DNA of 64,000 nt from Methylotenera sp. GTDB lineage: Bacteria > Pseudomonadota > Gammaproteobacteria > Burkholderiales > Methylophilaceae. The notes under the pieces are model-generated. The model ran no database searches. It was given only the letters and a program-made list of their open reading frames with translations, and was not told the origin of the DNA. Position 1 is the first letter of the stretch; each line of letters begins with the position of its first letter. Both the position numbers and the translations under genes were made by a program. Positions 1 through 9,283 of this stretch are shown piece by piece. The DNA lies in assembly GCF_030653755.1 (NCBI RefSeq), contig NZ_JAURYU010000008.1:1-64000 (forward strand), written 5' to 3'.

Positions 1-1728
1 TGATAGCACGCCAACGTGTTGTTTACCTTTGTGACCGTATGTGAATGCATTACCAATCACGCCAGAACCAACTTGGAATTTCCAAAGTTCTTTACCTGAT
101 TTAGCATCAACAGCTTTGAACCAACGATCTAAAGTACCGTAGAACACTAAGTCAGTAGCAGTAGTTAAAGCACCGCCCCAAGCTGAGAATTTCTCTTTGT
201 TGTACCATACTTTTTTGTTAGTCATTGGATCATAAGCAGCGAAACCACCCATAACACCGTCAGGACCTGGGAACATTGTTAATGTTGCACCAACCCATGG
301 TTGACCAGCAACGTATTTAGACTCAACTGGCTCGTATGTCATACATACGTGATTCAGTGGAGAGTACATCAAACCAGTTTTTGGTGAGTATGCAGCTGGT
401 TGTTGGTCTTTTGTACCCAATGCAGCTGGGCAGATGCCTTTAGCATTGTAATCTTGGTGAGTAGAAGCTGATGCCAATTTGTTTGGTACACCAGTTTTCA
501 TGTCAACATCAGTTGCCCAGTTTACGAAAGGGTGAACTTTCTCTGCTGCTTGCAATTTACCTGTACCAGCATGCCATGTGTAAGCAAAGCCGTTACGGTC
601 ATGATGCCATGCGTAAGTTTTACCACCTTTGTCAAATAAAATTACTTCGTTAATACCATCGTAATCCCACTCATCATGCGGTGTTTTTTGCATCGCCCAT
701 TTTGCCATACCAGTATCTAAATCACGAGCAAAAATAGTCATTGACCATTTGTTGTCACCTGGACGTACATCTGGGTTCCAAACTGATGGGTTACCTGTTC
801 CGTAGTAAACTAAGTTTGTACGTGCATCATACGGCCACCAGCCCCATACAGAGCCACCACCATGTTGCCAACCATCTTTAACTGCTTGTGGTTTCAACCA
901 TGTGCGTGTACCAAGTTCTTTTTCGCCAATTTTCAATTGGTCGTTAGGTAGTTTTTTGAAAGAACCGCCTTCTTTGTTGCCGCCGTTTACGTCTTGGTAA
1001 ACTGACAATGCACTGTACTCAGGTGTATCTTTGTTGAAGTCTGCACCGATTAACATTTCAGCATCAGGACCTGTTGAGTATGCTTTCCAAGCCAAAGAAC
1101 CGTCTTTGATGTTGTATGCAGCGATAAAGCAACGTACGCCGAACTCAGCACCTGAACAACCTGTTAATACTTTGTCTTTAATTACGTGTGGAGCGTTAGT
1201 GTTTGTAGCGCCAACTTTTGGATCGTTGATCAATGTTGACCAAACTTTAGCACCAGTTTTAGCGTCTAAAGCTACTAAGTTGCCATCGTTTTGTTGTAAG
1301 TAGATTTTACCATCACCGAAACCAAGACCACGTGAAACGTTGTCACAGCACAATACAGCTTGTACTGATGGATCTTGTTTAGGGAAATATGACCAAACGA
1401 TTTTTTGGTTGTTGTCTAAATCTAAAGCATATACGTTGTTTGGGAATGCTGTATGTACATACATCATGTTACCAACTACAACTGGTGAACCTTCGTGACC
1501 ACGGTTTACACCAGTAGCGAATGTCCAAGCTGCTTTAAGGTTTTTAACATTGCCTTTGTTCACTTGTGACAAAGCGCTGTAACCTTGATTGTTGTGCTGA
1601 CCACGTGGGTGAGCCCAGTTGTTCGAATCTTTCATTGCTGCTTCTTGATCTGCAGCTGCTGATGCCACTAAAGGCATAGCCATACCTGCTACCAAGCCAA
1701 GTGCTAACTTGATTTTATTGATTTGCAT
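1..1728 (-). CDS. xoxF: Lanthanide-type PQQ methanol dehydrogenase XoxF, 3' end cut by window edge
   Basis: Periplasmic PQQ-dependent oxidation of methanol to formaldehyde or formate, passing electrons to a c-type cytochrome. The N-terminus is a Sec signal peptide (hydrophobic stretch, VASAA cleavage region near residue 25), and GGAG lies upstream of the ATG. The vicinal Cys127-Cys128 pair that sits over PQQ is present, as are the metal ligands Glu195 and Asn313 (TGNP). The catalytic region reads HDEWDYDG, so the catalytic Asp355 is followed two residues later by Asp357. That extra Asp is the known mark of lanthanide-dependent XoxF; calcium MxaF has Ala there. About 576 codons are in the window and the stop codon lies outside it. 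A longer-than-usual loop (about residues 230-260) may indicate a XoxF4-like branch, which is inference. Confidence 0.95.
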   Translation of the reverse strand, partial: MQINKIKLALGLVAGMAMPLVASAAADQEAAMKDSNNWAHPRGQHNNQGYSALSQVNKGNVKNLKAAWTFATGVNRGHEGSPVVVGNMMYVHTAFPNNVYALDLDNNQKIVWSYFPKQDPSVQAVLCCDNVSRGLGFGDGKIYLQQNDGNLVALDAKTGAKVWSTLINDPKVGATNTNAPHVIKDKVLTGCSGAEFGVRCFIAAYNIKDGSLAWKAYSTGPDAEMLIGADFNKDTPEYSALSVYQDVNGGNKEGGSFKKLPNDQLKIGEKELGTRTWLKPQAVKDGWQHGGGSVWGWWPYDARTNLVYYGTGNPSVWNPDVRPGDNKWSMTIFARDLDTGMAKWAMQKTPHDEWDYDGINEVILFDKGGKTYAWHHDRNGFAYTWHAGTGKLQAAEKVHPFVNWATDVDMKTGVPNKLASASTHQDYNAKGICPAALGTKDQQPAAYSPKTGLMYSPLNHVCMTYEPVESKYVAGQPWVGATLTMFPGPDGVMGGFAAYDPMTNKKVWYNKEKFSAWGGALTTATDLVFYGTLDRWFKAVDAKSGKELWKFQVGSGVIGNAFTYGHKGKQHVGVLS

Positions 1729-2026
1729 ATTAATCTCCAAAGTTAAACTACTAAGGTTATATAAATAGATTCATAATATAACTAATGAATTTTTGATGTT
1801 CCTCAAAATTTTCACTCGTTTTTTGAATCTATTTGCAGCACACTTTCTGTGCATGGACAGAACTATAAACCAGTAAATCATGAATTGCAATACATTATTT
1901 ACAATTTATTTACAATTAACTTAACATAGTCACACTTAATACATAAAACCATTGCGTAGCGCCGTACCAACCAATACAAGAAAATTATAATATCCTTTAA
2001 AATCAAATAGAAAGAAACTTACCTCC

Positions 2027-2983
2027 ATGCAAACCAATCTCTACAATTTGTATCCTGAAATTGATACATTTAAAGAAAGTATGATTAAAGTTGATGATTT
2101 GCATGACATTTACTACGAGGTTTGTGGAAATCCTGATGGTATGCCTGTTGTTTTTTTACATGGCGGCCCTGGCAGCGGATGCAATCCTACACAAAGGCGT
2201 TTTTTCGATCCTAATTACTATAAAATCATCCTCATCGACCAGAGAGGCTGCGGCCGCAGCAAACCGCTAGGATCCACTGTTAACAATACAACAGATGATT
2301 TAGTTAATGATATTGATTTAATTCGGACATACCTTGGGATTGATCAATGGTTAGTGTTTGGTGGGTCATGGGGCAGTACATTAGGTATTGCTTATGCGTT
2401 AAAACACTCACAACATGTATCAGGATTAATTTTGCGCGGTATCTTTTTAAGTCGCAACTCTGAACTCAATTGGTTTTTAAATGATGTAAAAGCTTTTTAC
2501 CCAGAACCATGGGAAGCGCTGTGTGAGTTCTTACCTACTGGATCAAGAGATAATCCTATCAAGGCTTACGAAAAACTCATTTTCTCTGACGACACTGCAA
2601 TTAGTATTCCTGCTGCAATTCAATGGAATCAGTTTGAAAGTAGTATTATGACTTTGCTACCTAGACCAGCGAGTGAGCAAACAATTAACGGCTCGGTTGA
2701 GCTAGCGCGAGCTAGAGTGCAGATTCATTATATACAGCACCAATGCTTTGTAGGTGGACGCGATTTACTTGCTGAGGCAAATGCTCAACTATCGCATATT
2801 CCAATTGTCATTGTGCAAGGTCGCTACGATATGGTGTGCCCCCCAATCACCGCCTGGGAACTTAAACGTGCAATGCCTCATGCAGATTTTTACTTAGTTG
2901 ATGATGCGGGACATTCAGCAATGGAGTCAGGCACAACCTCAGCATTAGTCGCAGCGACGGAAAAGTTTAAAAATTTAGGCTAG
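2027..2983 (+). CDS. pip: Proline iminopeptidase
   Basis: Cytosolic alpha/beta-hydrolase (peptidase family S33) that removes N-terminal proline from peptides. The oxyanion-hole motif HGGPG is at residues 45-49. The nucleophile elbow GGSWGS has Ser114 as nucleophile. The acid is in QGRYD near residue 270 and the catalytic His in DAGHSAME near residue 296. At 318 residues it matches the family length (about 315). It is a single gene facing away from xoxF, with about 300 bp of AT-rich DNA holding both promoters. The gene ends in GGCTAG, just before a weak dyad. Confidence 0.93.
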   Translation: MQTNLYNLYPEIDTFKESMIKVDDLHDIYYEVCGNPDGMPVVFLHGGPGSGCNPTQRRFFDPNYYKIILIDQRGCGRSKPLGSTVNNTTDDLVNDIDLIRTYLGIDQWLVFGGSWGSTLGIAYALKHSQHVSGLILRGIFLSRNSELNWFLNDVKAFYPEPWEALCEFLPTGSRDNPIKAYEKLIFSDDTAISIPAAIQWNQFESSIMTLLPRPASEQTINGSVELARARVQIHYIQHQCFVGGRDLLAEANAQLSHIPIVIVQGRYDMVCPPITAWELKRAMPHADFYLVDDAGHSAMESGTTSALVAATEKFKNLG

Positions 2984-3231
2984 CGCTAGCATCATCATGA
3001 GAAAGGTTAATGCTAAGATTATTAATAGTCATTGTTACTTATCCTTTATGGTAGTAGCGCACACAGAGGTTGCCATAACACAATGCCAACAAACAACTAT
3101 TTGTACATGATGTCTGTTCATAAGGGTGTAATTTTAAATTTCGTAGTATCCAGCACCTCAGTATGAAGAAAATAACTTTCAGCCCGAAATCTAACTTAGC
3201 CTTGCGCGACAATATGCGCAAGGCTATTAAC

Positions 3232-4470
3232 ATGCCAAAAGAGGTTTATGCCAACCAAAGATACAACACGCCATTATTTGTATTTCATGAAATGTTTAAA
3301 GCTTTCCAGCGGCACAATGCACTAAGCTTATCTGCCTCATTATCCTTTTATGCAATGTTTGCATTAATTCCTTTAGTTTTGCTGATGTTTTTTCTGTTTA
3401 GCCAGCTTATTTTCAGCTCGGACTATGCAATTGTTAAGCTTGCTATTATTACCAGTAATTTGATTCCTGAGTTAAGCAACTCCATCATGACTGAAGTGTA
3501 CAGCACAGCAAGGCACCAAGCGGCATGGGGTGCGTTAGGCCTTTTTGTGCTAATTTGGACAGTAACCCCTTTGGCTGGGGCAATGCGCGCAGCTTTTTAT
3601 AGCATTGCTAGCTTAGTTGAAGCGCCATCGTTTATCAAAAGAAAAGTGAAAGACATTTTTGCCATTATTGGCATGCTATTACTGTTTTTTGTATTCACAT
3701 TCGCAGGGCTAATGCTAGAGAAAGTGATTATTTTTCTGGGTGCAAGTAGCCAATATTTAGAATATGAAATACTAGCGACTTTAATGTCTTTATGCCTTAC
3801 CACCTTACTAATCAGTATCTTTTACTTTGTATTCTTTCCTGCACGCCTATATATTAAGCATATTTTAATTGGCGCTTTGTTTACAGCATTACTTTGGCTA
3901 CTGATGCGGCCAGCTTTTACCTTGTTTTTATCCATGAATGAGTCTTATGGGTCAGTGTTCGGGAGTATGAAAAATCTTTTCATTTCTATTACTTGGCTAT
4001 ATGTAAACTTTGCAGTGTTTTTACTCGGCACAGAGCTTATTGCAACATTAAGAAAAAAAGATGTCCTTTTACTGAAAGGGCTTTTTAGTGAGTCACCAGA
4101 GCGTAGTGTGACTACAGAATCTCACTACGTGAAGAAACTCATGCAACGCTATGGAAAGATATATGAGAAAAATGACATTATCTTTAAACATGGCGAAGCC
4201 ACAAGCCACCTGTACTACTTAGTCTCAGGTGAGGTGAAAATAATTAAGCAAAATAAAGTATTACGTACCGTTCATGCTGGCGAATATTTTGGCGAAATGG
4301 CAATGCTATCAAATACGCCAACAATCGCTGAAGCCAGAGTGGGCTCAATTAATGCAGAAGTCATTACAATGGATACTGATAATATTGAAACACTTTTATT
4401 AGATGAACCTAAAGTAGCAATGAAGTTTTTAAGAAAAATGGCAGCGCGCCTACAACAGCAAGATGAATAA
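3232..4470 (+). CDS. YihY/BrkB-family membrane protein fused to a C-terminal cyclic-nucleotide-binding domain
   Basis: The N-terminal about 280 residues form a BrkB/YihY-type inner-membrane domain with about six hydrophobic segments. It opens with the family pattern around LSASLSFYAMFALIPL. The last about 110 residues read as a cNMP-binding (Crp-like) beta-roll: GEVKIIKQNKVLRTVHAGEYFGEMAML followed by a phosphate-cassette-like TIAEARV. No DNA-binding domain follows. I chose the ATG at 3232 because AAGG lies eight bases upstream and its N-terminus fits the family; in-frame ATGs also exist at 3163 and 3214. The fusion suggests nucleotide-gated or allosterically controlled activity in the membrane. 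The transported or processed substrate is unknown, and the older name ribonuclease BN does not apply to this family. Confidence 0.85.
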   Translation: MPKEVYANQRYNTPLFVFHEMFKAFQRHNALSLSASLSFYAMFALIPLVLLMFFLFSQLIFSSDYAIVKLAIITSNLIPELSNSIMTEVYSTARHQAAWGALGLFVLIWTVTPLAGAMRAAFYSIASLVEAPSFIKRKVKDIFAIIGMLLLFFVFTFAGLMLEKVIIFLGASSQYLEYEILATLMSLCLTTLLISIFYFVFFPARLYIKHILIGALFTALLWLLMRPAFTLFLSMNESYGSVFGSMKNLFISITWLYVNFAVFLLGTELIATLRKKDVLLLKGLFSESPERSVTTESHYVKKLMQRYGKIYEKNDIIFKHGEATSHLYYLVSGEVKIIKQNKVLRTVHAGEYFGEMAMLSNTPTIAEARVGSINAEVITMDTDNIETLLLDEPKVAMKFLRKMAARLQQQDE

Positions 4471-4518
4471 TTATTAGATTAACAACATACGAGTTTTGAT
4501 ACACTTTTAGGACTAACC

Positions 4519-6048
4519 ATGGCAAAGCAAGCACCATACTCTCCACAACCCAGCCAATTGGAAATGCAACCTGTCCTGCAATTATTTAACTCAGGGATGC
4601 TAGCAGAAGCCGAACAAGCAGCAAAGAAACTTGTGGCACGCTACCCTAACACCTTTATCTTGTATCAAATTTTAGGTATTTCTCAAGATAGTTTATCTAA
4701 ACCTGAAGCGGCCATTGAAAGTTATAAAAAAGCGTTATCCATTCAACCCAATACGCCCGACCTGCATTTCAATTTAGGTATTGCGCTTTCTAAGCTTGGG
4801 AACCTAAAAGAAGCTAGTCATCACTATCAGCAGGCTATTTCACTGCAACCAAATTTTTTTGAAGCGTACGGTAACTTAGGGACGCTACTGCAAAAGCAAG
4901 GGTTATTGGAAGATGCTATCAAGAACTACCAGACTGCACTCAATATTCACGAAGATGCACGTGGTCACTTCAATATAGGAACAGCATTACGTGATCAAGG
5001 CAAACTAGATGACGCAATTCAACATTTCAAACATGCGATTCGCATGTTCCCCAACTATGCTGACGCACACAATTACTTAGGCGAGTGCTTGCGCGACCAA
5101 GGCAATATGGAAGACGCGGTTAAAAGTTATCTAGACACGCTAAAACTCAATCCAGACCATGCTGGCGCTAATTACAATATGGGCGAGTTTCTATACCTTG
5201 CTAACCGTTTTGATGAAGCCGTTGATTATTTTGAGCGGTCGCATTTAGATGATTGGCAAGAACGCGCTTTATACTGCACCTACAAAGCAGAGCACTTTGA
5301 TACTTTTAAAACAAAGTTAGATGAAATTGTACGCACGCATAAAAAACATGACGCACCATTTTTAGCCACATTATCCTCGCACTATGCACGCAACTTTGGC
5401 GTAGAAGATCACTATAACTTTTGTAAAAATGGCTTTGATTTTGTTTACCAAAATAGCATCACAGAACTTGCCGAACCTAACAGCCAGTTTCTGAAAGACC
5501 TACTCAATGATATAGACAATACGGCGATTGAAGTACGCGCACAGGGTATGATTATTAACGGCAAACAATCTGCTGGTAATTTATTTAAACGCCCAGAAGC
5601 TTCATTTAGAAAATTAGGTGAGCTAGTTAAACAAGAGTTTATTCATTATAAAAATCGTTTCGCAGGCGCTGATTGCGAGCTGATTAAGTCATTTCCTGAC
5701 GAGCTTGAATTCACCAGCTCGTGGTATGTGCGATTACGTCGTGCTGGTTATGTAGATCGGCATATTCATGAAGTTGGCTGGATTAGTGGCGCTGTTTATT
5801 TGGTATTGCCCAAAGACAAAAAAGACCCATTAGAAGGCTGTTTTGAATATGGCTTGCACGGTGACAATTATCCACAAAAACATGATGACTTTCCTGTAGG
5901 GGTTGCATCACCGAATGTGGGCGATATTGTGCTGTTCCCATCATCACTATTTCATCGCACTATCCCATTTAACTCAAATGAAGAGCGCATATGTATTGCC
6001 TTTGATTTAAAACCACAAGGTGAGATTTTTAGACGATCAAACTACTAG
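4519..6048 (+). CDS. TPR-repeat protein with C-terminal 2OG-Fe(II) oxygenase domain
   Basis: Residues about 15-245 hold at least six tetratricopeptide repeats with regular A, G, Y and P positions (for example PNTPDLHFNLGIALSKLG). After a linker, the last about 110 residues match the putative 2OG-Fe(II) oxygenase family: HIHEVGWISG supplies the first metal ligands, SSLFHRTIPF the distal His, and ERICIAFDL the arginine expected to bind 2-oxoglutarate. No signal peptide is seen, so it is probably cytosolic. The TPRs probably dock a protein partner that is hydroxylated, but the target is unknown. It follows the BrkB-cNMP gene by 48 bp on the same strand and may be cotranscribed. Confidence 0.85.
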   Translation: MAKQAPYSPQPSQLEMQPVLQLFNSGMLAEAEQAAKKLVARYPNTFILYQILGISQDSLSKPEAAIESYKKALSIQPNTPDLHFNLGIALSKLGNLKEASHHYQQAISLQPNFFEAYGNLGTLLQKQGLLEDAIKNYQTALNIHEDARGHFNIGTALRDQGKLDDAIQHFKHAIRMFPNYADAHNYLGECLRDQGNMEDAVKSYLDTLKLNPDHAGANYNMGEFLYLANRFDEAVDYFERSHLDDWQERALYCTYKAEHFDTFKTKLDEIVRTHKKHDAPFLATLSSHYARNFGVEDHYNFCKNGFDFVYQNSITELAEPNSQFLKDLLNDIDNTAIEVRAQGMIINGKQSAGNLFKRPEASFRKLGELVKQEFIHYKNRFAGADCELIKSFPDELEFTSSWYVRLRRAGYVDRHIHEVGWISGAVYLVLPKDKKDPLEGCFEYGLHGDNYPQKHDDFPVGVASPNVGDIVLFPSSLFHRTIPFNSNEERICIAFDLKPQGEIFRRSNY

Positions 6049-6068
6049 GATTTTTAAATAAGAACCGT

Positions 6069-6124
6069 ATACTTTCGCCGACTGAGCACTATTAGTCTAA
6101 TAGGCCATAAGTCGATGAAAGTAT
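6069..6124. terminator. Nested dyad between convergent genes
   Basis: Between two convergent stop codons lie three concentric inverted repeats: ATACTTTC/GAAAGTAT (6069-6076 and 6117-6124), CGACT/AGTCG (6079-6083 and 6110-6114) and CTATTAG/CTAATAG (6089-6095 and 6097-6103). The position suits a bidirectional terminator, but no long T-tract follows on either strand. Confidence 0.5.
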
Positions 6125-6143
6125 GCGCCACCAGCCGCTTAAG

Positions 6144-7268
6144 CTAGCTTTCTTCAGACTCAACAAGCTTACGGGCGTCTTCAATCATAAACTCTAAACG
6201 TGCCTCAGCAATATCTACCTGTGTATCCATGATCGGGTCAATACACTTGCTACCAAAAATAATCTTACCTTCTAAATTGGCCTGACTTGTCAATCGTGTG
6301 TAATCTTCCACGATACAGTTCTTAATCACAGCGCCAGCCTCGACCACACAGCTCGCACCTAATACTGCGGGGCCCACAATTGTGGCACCAGCTTCAATTT
6401 TAGTGCTGCCGCCGATATAAACTGGGGGGGTAATGTTCACCTGATCAAAATCAACACTTAAGTTAATACCCACGTGCACACCTGGTCTAACCTCTCGACC
6501 AGGCATCTTAAAGCCTTTCACTTCACCATTTAATATCTGACTAGTGACTGTCCAAACATCTTGCACGTTACCAATATCTAGCCATTGAAAAGGTAAATTT
6601 ATACCGATAAAGGGTAGGTTTTCTTGTGCAAGCTTGGGGAATAATTCCCCACCAATATCATAAGCAACACCTGATGGAATATAGTTAAAAATCTCTGGCT
6701 CAAAGATATAAATACCTGTGTTGGCTAGATTTGAAATTGCATCCTTTGGATCTGGCTTTTCTTGGAACTGCAAGATGCGATCATCTTCATCTAGGGCAAC
6801 GATGCCGTATTTAAACACCTCTTCGTTCGGCACCTCTCGAATAATCACACTGGCAATTGCATTTTTCTTACGGTGTATCTCTAACGCCTTACTAATATCT
6901 AAATCAATCCAAGCATCACCGCAGAGCACAATAAATGTCTCATCAAAAAATCCTGAGAAATCCTGAATTTTTTTCATACCCCCTGCAGAGCCCACTGGCG
7001 AACTGATGGCAACACCAGACTCGACATAACCTTCGTAAGAATAGGCCATGCTCACGCCGAATTGCTCGCCATCTCTAAAATAATTCTCGATAATTGGCGC
7101 TAAGTGGCTAGTATTCACCATAATCTGATCAACACCATGCTTTTTAAGCAATTCAATCAGATACTCCATGACAGGTTTCCTCACCAAAGGAATCATTGGC
7201 TTAGGAATTTCATGCGTTATCGGCTGGACTCTTGTACCCTTACCAGCACCTAGTATCATTGCTTTCAT
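6144..7268 (-). CDS. NDP-sugar nucleotidyltransferase (mannose-1-P guanylyltransferase / glucose-1-P thymidylyltransferase type)
   Basis: Cytosolic transfer of a nucleotidyl group to a sugar-1-phosphate for polysaccharide or glycoconjugate synthesis. The N-terminal Rossmann-like domain starts with the signature AMILGAGKGTRVQPIT, followed by PKPMIPL and the metal-binding GDAWIDLD near residue 117. EKPD and the active-site region NTGIYIFEP follow. From about residue 255 the chain becomes a left-handed beta-helix with hexapeptide-like repeats (TPPVYIGGSTKIEAGATIVGP is part of it), as in GDP-mannose pyrophosphorylase-like enzymes. The sugar and nucleotide cannot be fixed from sequence. It stands alone, with no glycan cluster next to it. 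Confidence 0.88.
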   Translation of the reverse strand: MKAMILGAGKGTRVQPITHEIPKPMIPLVRKPVMEYLIELLKKHGVDQIMVNTSHLAPIIENYFRDGEQFGVSMAYSYEGYVESGVAISSPVGSAGGMKKIQDFSGFFDETFIVLCGDAWIDLDISKALEIHRKKNAIASVIIREVPNEEVFKYGIVALDEDDRILQFQEKPDPKDAISNLANTGIYIFEPEIFNYIPSGVAYDIGGELFPKLAQENLPFIGINLPFQWLDIGNVQDVWTVTSQILNGEVKGFKMPGREVRPGVHVGINLSVDFDQVNITPPVYIGGSTKIEAGATIVGPAVLGASCVVEAGAVIKNCIVEDYTRLTSQANLEGKIIFGSKCIDPIMDTQVDIAEARLEFMIEDARKLVESEES

Positions 7269-7488
7269 ATTATTCTTAATTTATCTTTAGATTATTTAAC
7301 AAGTGTAATTATGCCTAAAATACCACAATGTGACATGTTTTGTCTGTCGGCAACCAACACATGTAAATCAATAGCTCATCACTCGGCGGTTATGTTCGTC
7401 GGCATAGCGAAATCAATAAAAATGGAAGGGGGAAATGGACTGTTTTTGCTGATTTGAATCAGGAGTTACTTAACTCAATGGACTTAAA

Positions 7489-9021
7489 TCAATGGTGATG
7501 CATTGCCTTTTGCTTGTACATAGCTGCATCGGCCGATTTTAGCAGTTGATTAATGGTTTTTTCATTCCCTTTAAACAACGTAATACCGATGCTCACCGTT
7601 GTTTGATAATCAAACAATTGAAGCTTACAAGGTTGTTCTACTATCGTGCGAATCTTATCAGCAACCTGCGTGGCGGTAGCATTTGACTCTTCGAGCTCAG
7701 TACCTAGCTCACTTAAAATAACGATAAACTCATCACCGCCTAGACGCGCCACCGTATCAACATCACGAAGACAGAGCTTAATCCTCTTGGCGACTTCTAT
7801 TAAAAGTAAATCTCCCGCATCATGCCCCTTAGTATCATTAAGCGCTTTGAAGTTGTCGATATCTAAAAATATCACGGCCCCATAATGACCGCTTCGATCA
7901 CTGATTGCTAGCGCTTGCTCGAGCCGATCTAACATTAGCATACGATTAGGAATTCCAGTTAATGTATCTTGGTTAGCAAGTTTCCATAAAAGATTTTGAT
8001 GGTTGATATGTTCAAGTCGTCCGCGTTGAATTGAGCGTAAATAAATATACAAAATCGCCGAGGATACAAACGACAATGATGCTATTAATGCTATCAGCTT
8101 TAAACTCAGGTCAGTCCAACCAGCTTGTCTCGTCATTAAGACAGAAAAGGGCTCTCCCATAGTTGCCAACGATTTTTGTAGACTAAACACTGGAAAAATT
8201 GCTTCTTCAATGGCACTCCTGCCACGTGCAGAGACTGCAAATAGCTGACCTTTATGATCTTGCGGCGTAAAGTCTTTATGATAAACAACTGCACTAAAGC
8301 CATCTCGCAACAAATTGGCACTAGGCCTCTGTAGCTTGTCTACATCAATAATCATATCAACGATCATAGTGTCTTCAGACTTTATCGGGCAGACCACTAC
8401 ATAGGCAAGATTTCCTTGAATTAATCGGAACGGATGGCTCGCCACAGGACTTTTAAGACTAATTGCTTGCAATATTGCTGTTTCCAAAAATGGAACACTG
8501 GAAACATCCAATCCTAAAATTTCTTCTGAATTTGCAGAGGGATATTCCATATAAATAACAGGATAATATATCGGCTTATCTTGCAGAGCCTTCCATCCAC
8601 GCCGGTGATCAAAAGAGTAAGATTTAACCGTGAAGTGCGGATTTCCACTAAGCCGTTTGCTTAGAATAAAATCTTCAAGCTGTTGTCTGGGTACCTTCTG
8701 TATGACTTCTAGCGCAAAAATCTGATCATTAGTGTCGATTACACTTTTGACATACACCGATAGTTTTTCAGGATCAGTATTACCAATAGCCGCGAAGAGA
8801 GCAGAAAAGCCTTTCAGAACAGTTTCGCTACTCACCATACCTCTATTGAGCTTATCTACATAGTCCTCACCATGTTCAGTGAAGTTTCTTTCAGCATCGC
8901 GAAGATTGAGATTGACGACCGCCCACAGCGCCATCAAGCAAAGTGACATCCACACCACTAGTGCTATGAAGATAGCCAGGGTTGAAATTGGTTTAATGGA
9001 ATTTAACTTAGCGTTCATCAT
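7489..9021 (-). CDS. Membrane CHASE-domain diguanylate cyclase
   Basis: Makes cyclic-di-GMP from GTP in response to an extracytoplasmic signal. A transmembrane helix is near residues 15-37. A periplasmic CHASE-like sensor spans about 75-270, a second transmembrane helix lies near 310-335, and a cytosolic GGDEF domain follows. The active-site motif GGDEF is intact at 428-432. RDVD at 419-422, five residues upstream, fits the product-inhibition I-site. No EAL domain follows. The next gene on the strand encodes an HD-GYP protein, so synthesis and degradation are adjacent, although 262 bp separate them and each probably has its own promoter. The CHASE ligand is unknown. Confidence 0.9.
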   Translation of the reverse strand: MMNAKLNSIKPISTLAIFIALVVWMSLCLMALWAVVNLNLRDAERNFTEHGEDYVDKLNRGMVSSETVLKGFSALFAAIGNTDPEKLSVYVKSVIDTNDQIFALEVIQKVPRQQLEDFILSKRLSGNPHFTVKSYSFDHRRGWKALQDKPIYYPVIYMEYPSANSEEILGLDVSSVPFLETAILQAISLKSPVASHPFRLIQGNLAYVVVCPIKSEDTMIVDMIIDVDKLQRPSANLLRDGFSAVVYHKDFTPQDHKGQLFAVSARGRSAIEEAIFPVFSLQKSLATMGEPFSVLMTRQAGWTDLSLKLIALIASLSFVSSAILYIYLRSIQRGRLEHINHQNLLWKLANQDTLTGIPNRMLMLDRLEQALAISDRSGHYGAVIFLDIDNFKALNDTKGHDAGDLLLIEVAKRIKLCLRDVDTVARLGGDEFIVILSELGTELEESNATATQVADKIRTIVEQPCKLQLFDYQTTVSIGITLFKGNEKTINQLLKSADAAMYKQKAMHHH

Positions 9022-9283
9022 ATCCCGCTAACAAATCAACATTTAAGACAATGTTTGTGAAAAGTTGCAAACACGATGTATGCACCTCTTTGAAAAATAA
9101 AAGATGCACATACAATACTACGTTAGTCTTACAGCACCTGAAAACTAGTATCCGCGTGGCAAGATAGTTTTGCAATCACCCTAACGTGTGCATCAACTCA
9201 CTTATCACAAGCATCAACAAAAGCAACTAATGACTTATTACAACGCAAATATATCCAACATCCTGGGCATCAGCAAACATCTT

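Noticed and set aside
1031-1303. 90-residue open frame antisense to xoxF
   Set aside because: The minus strand here encodes well-conserved XoxF; the plus-strand frame is incidental.
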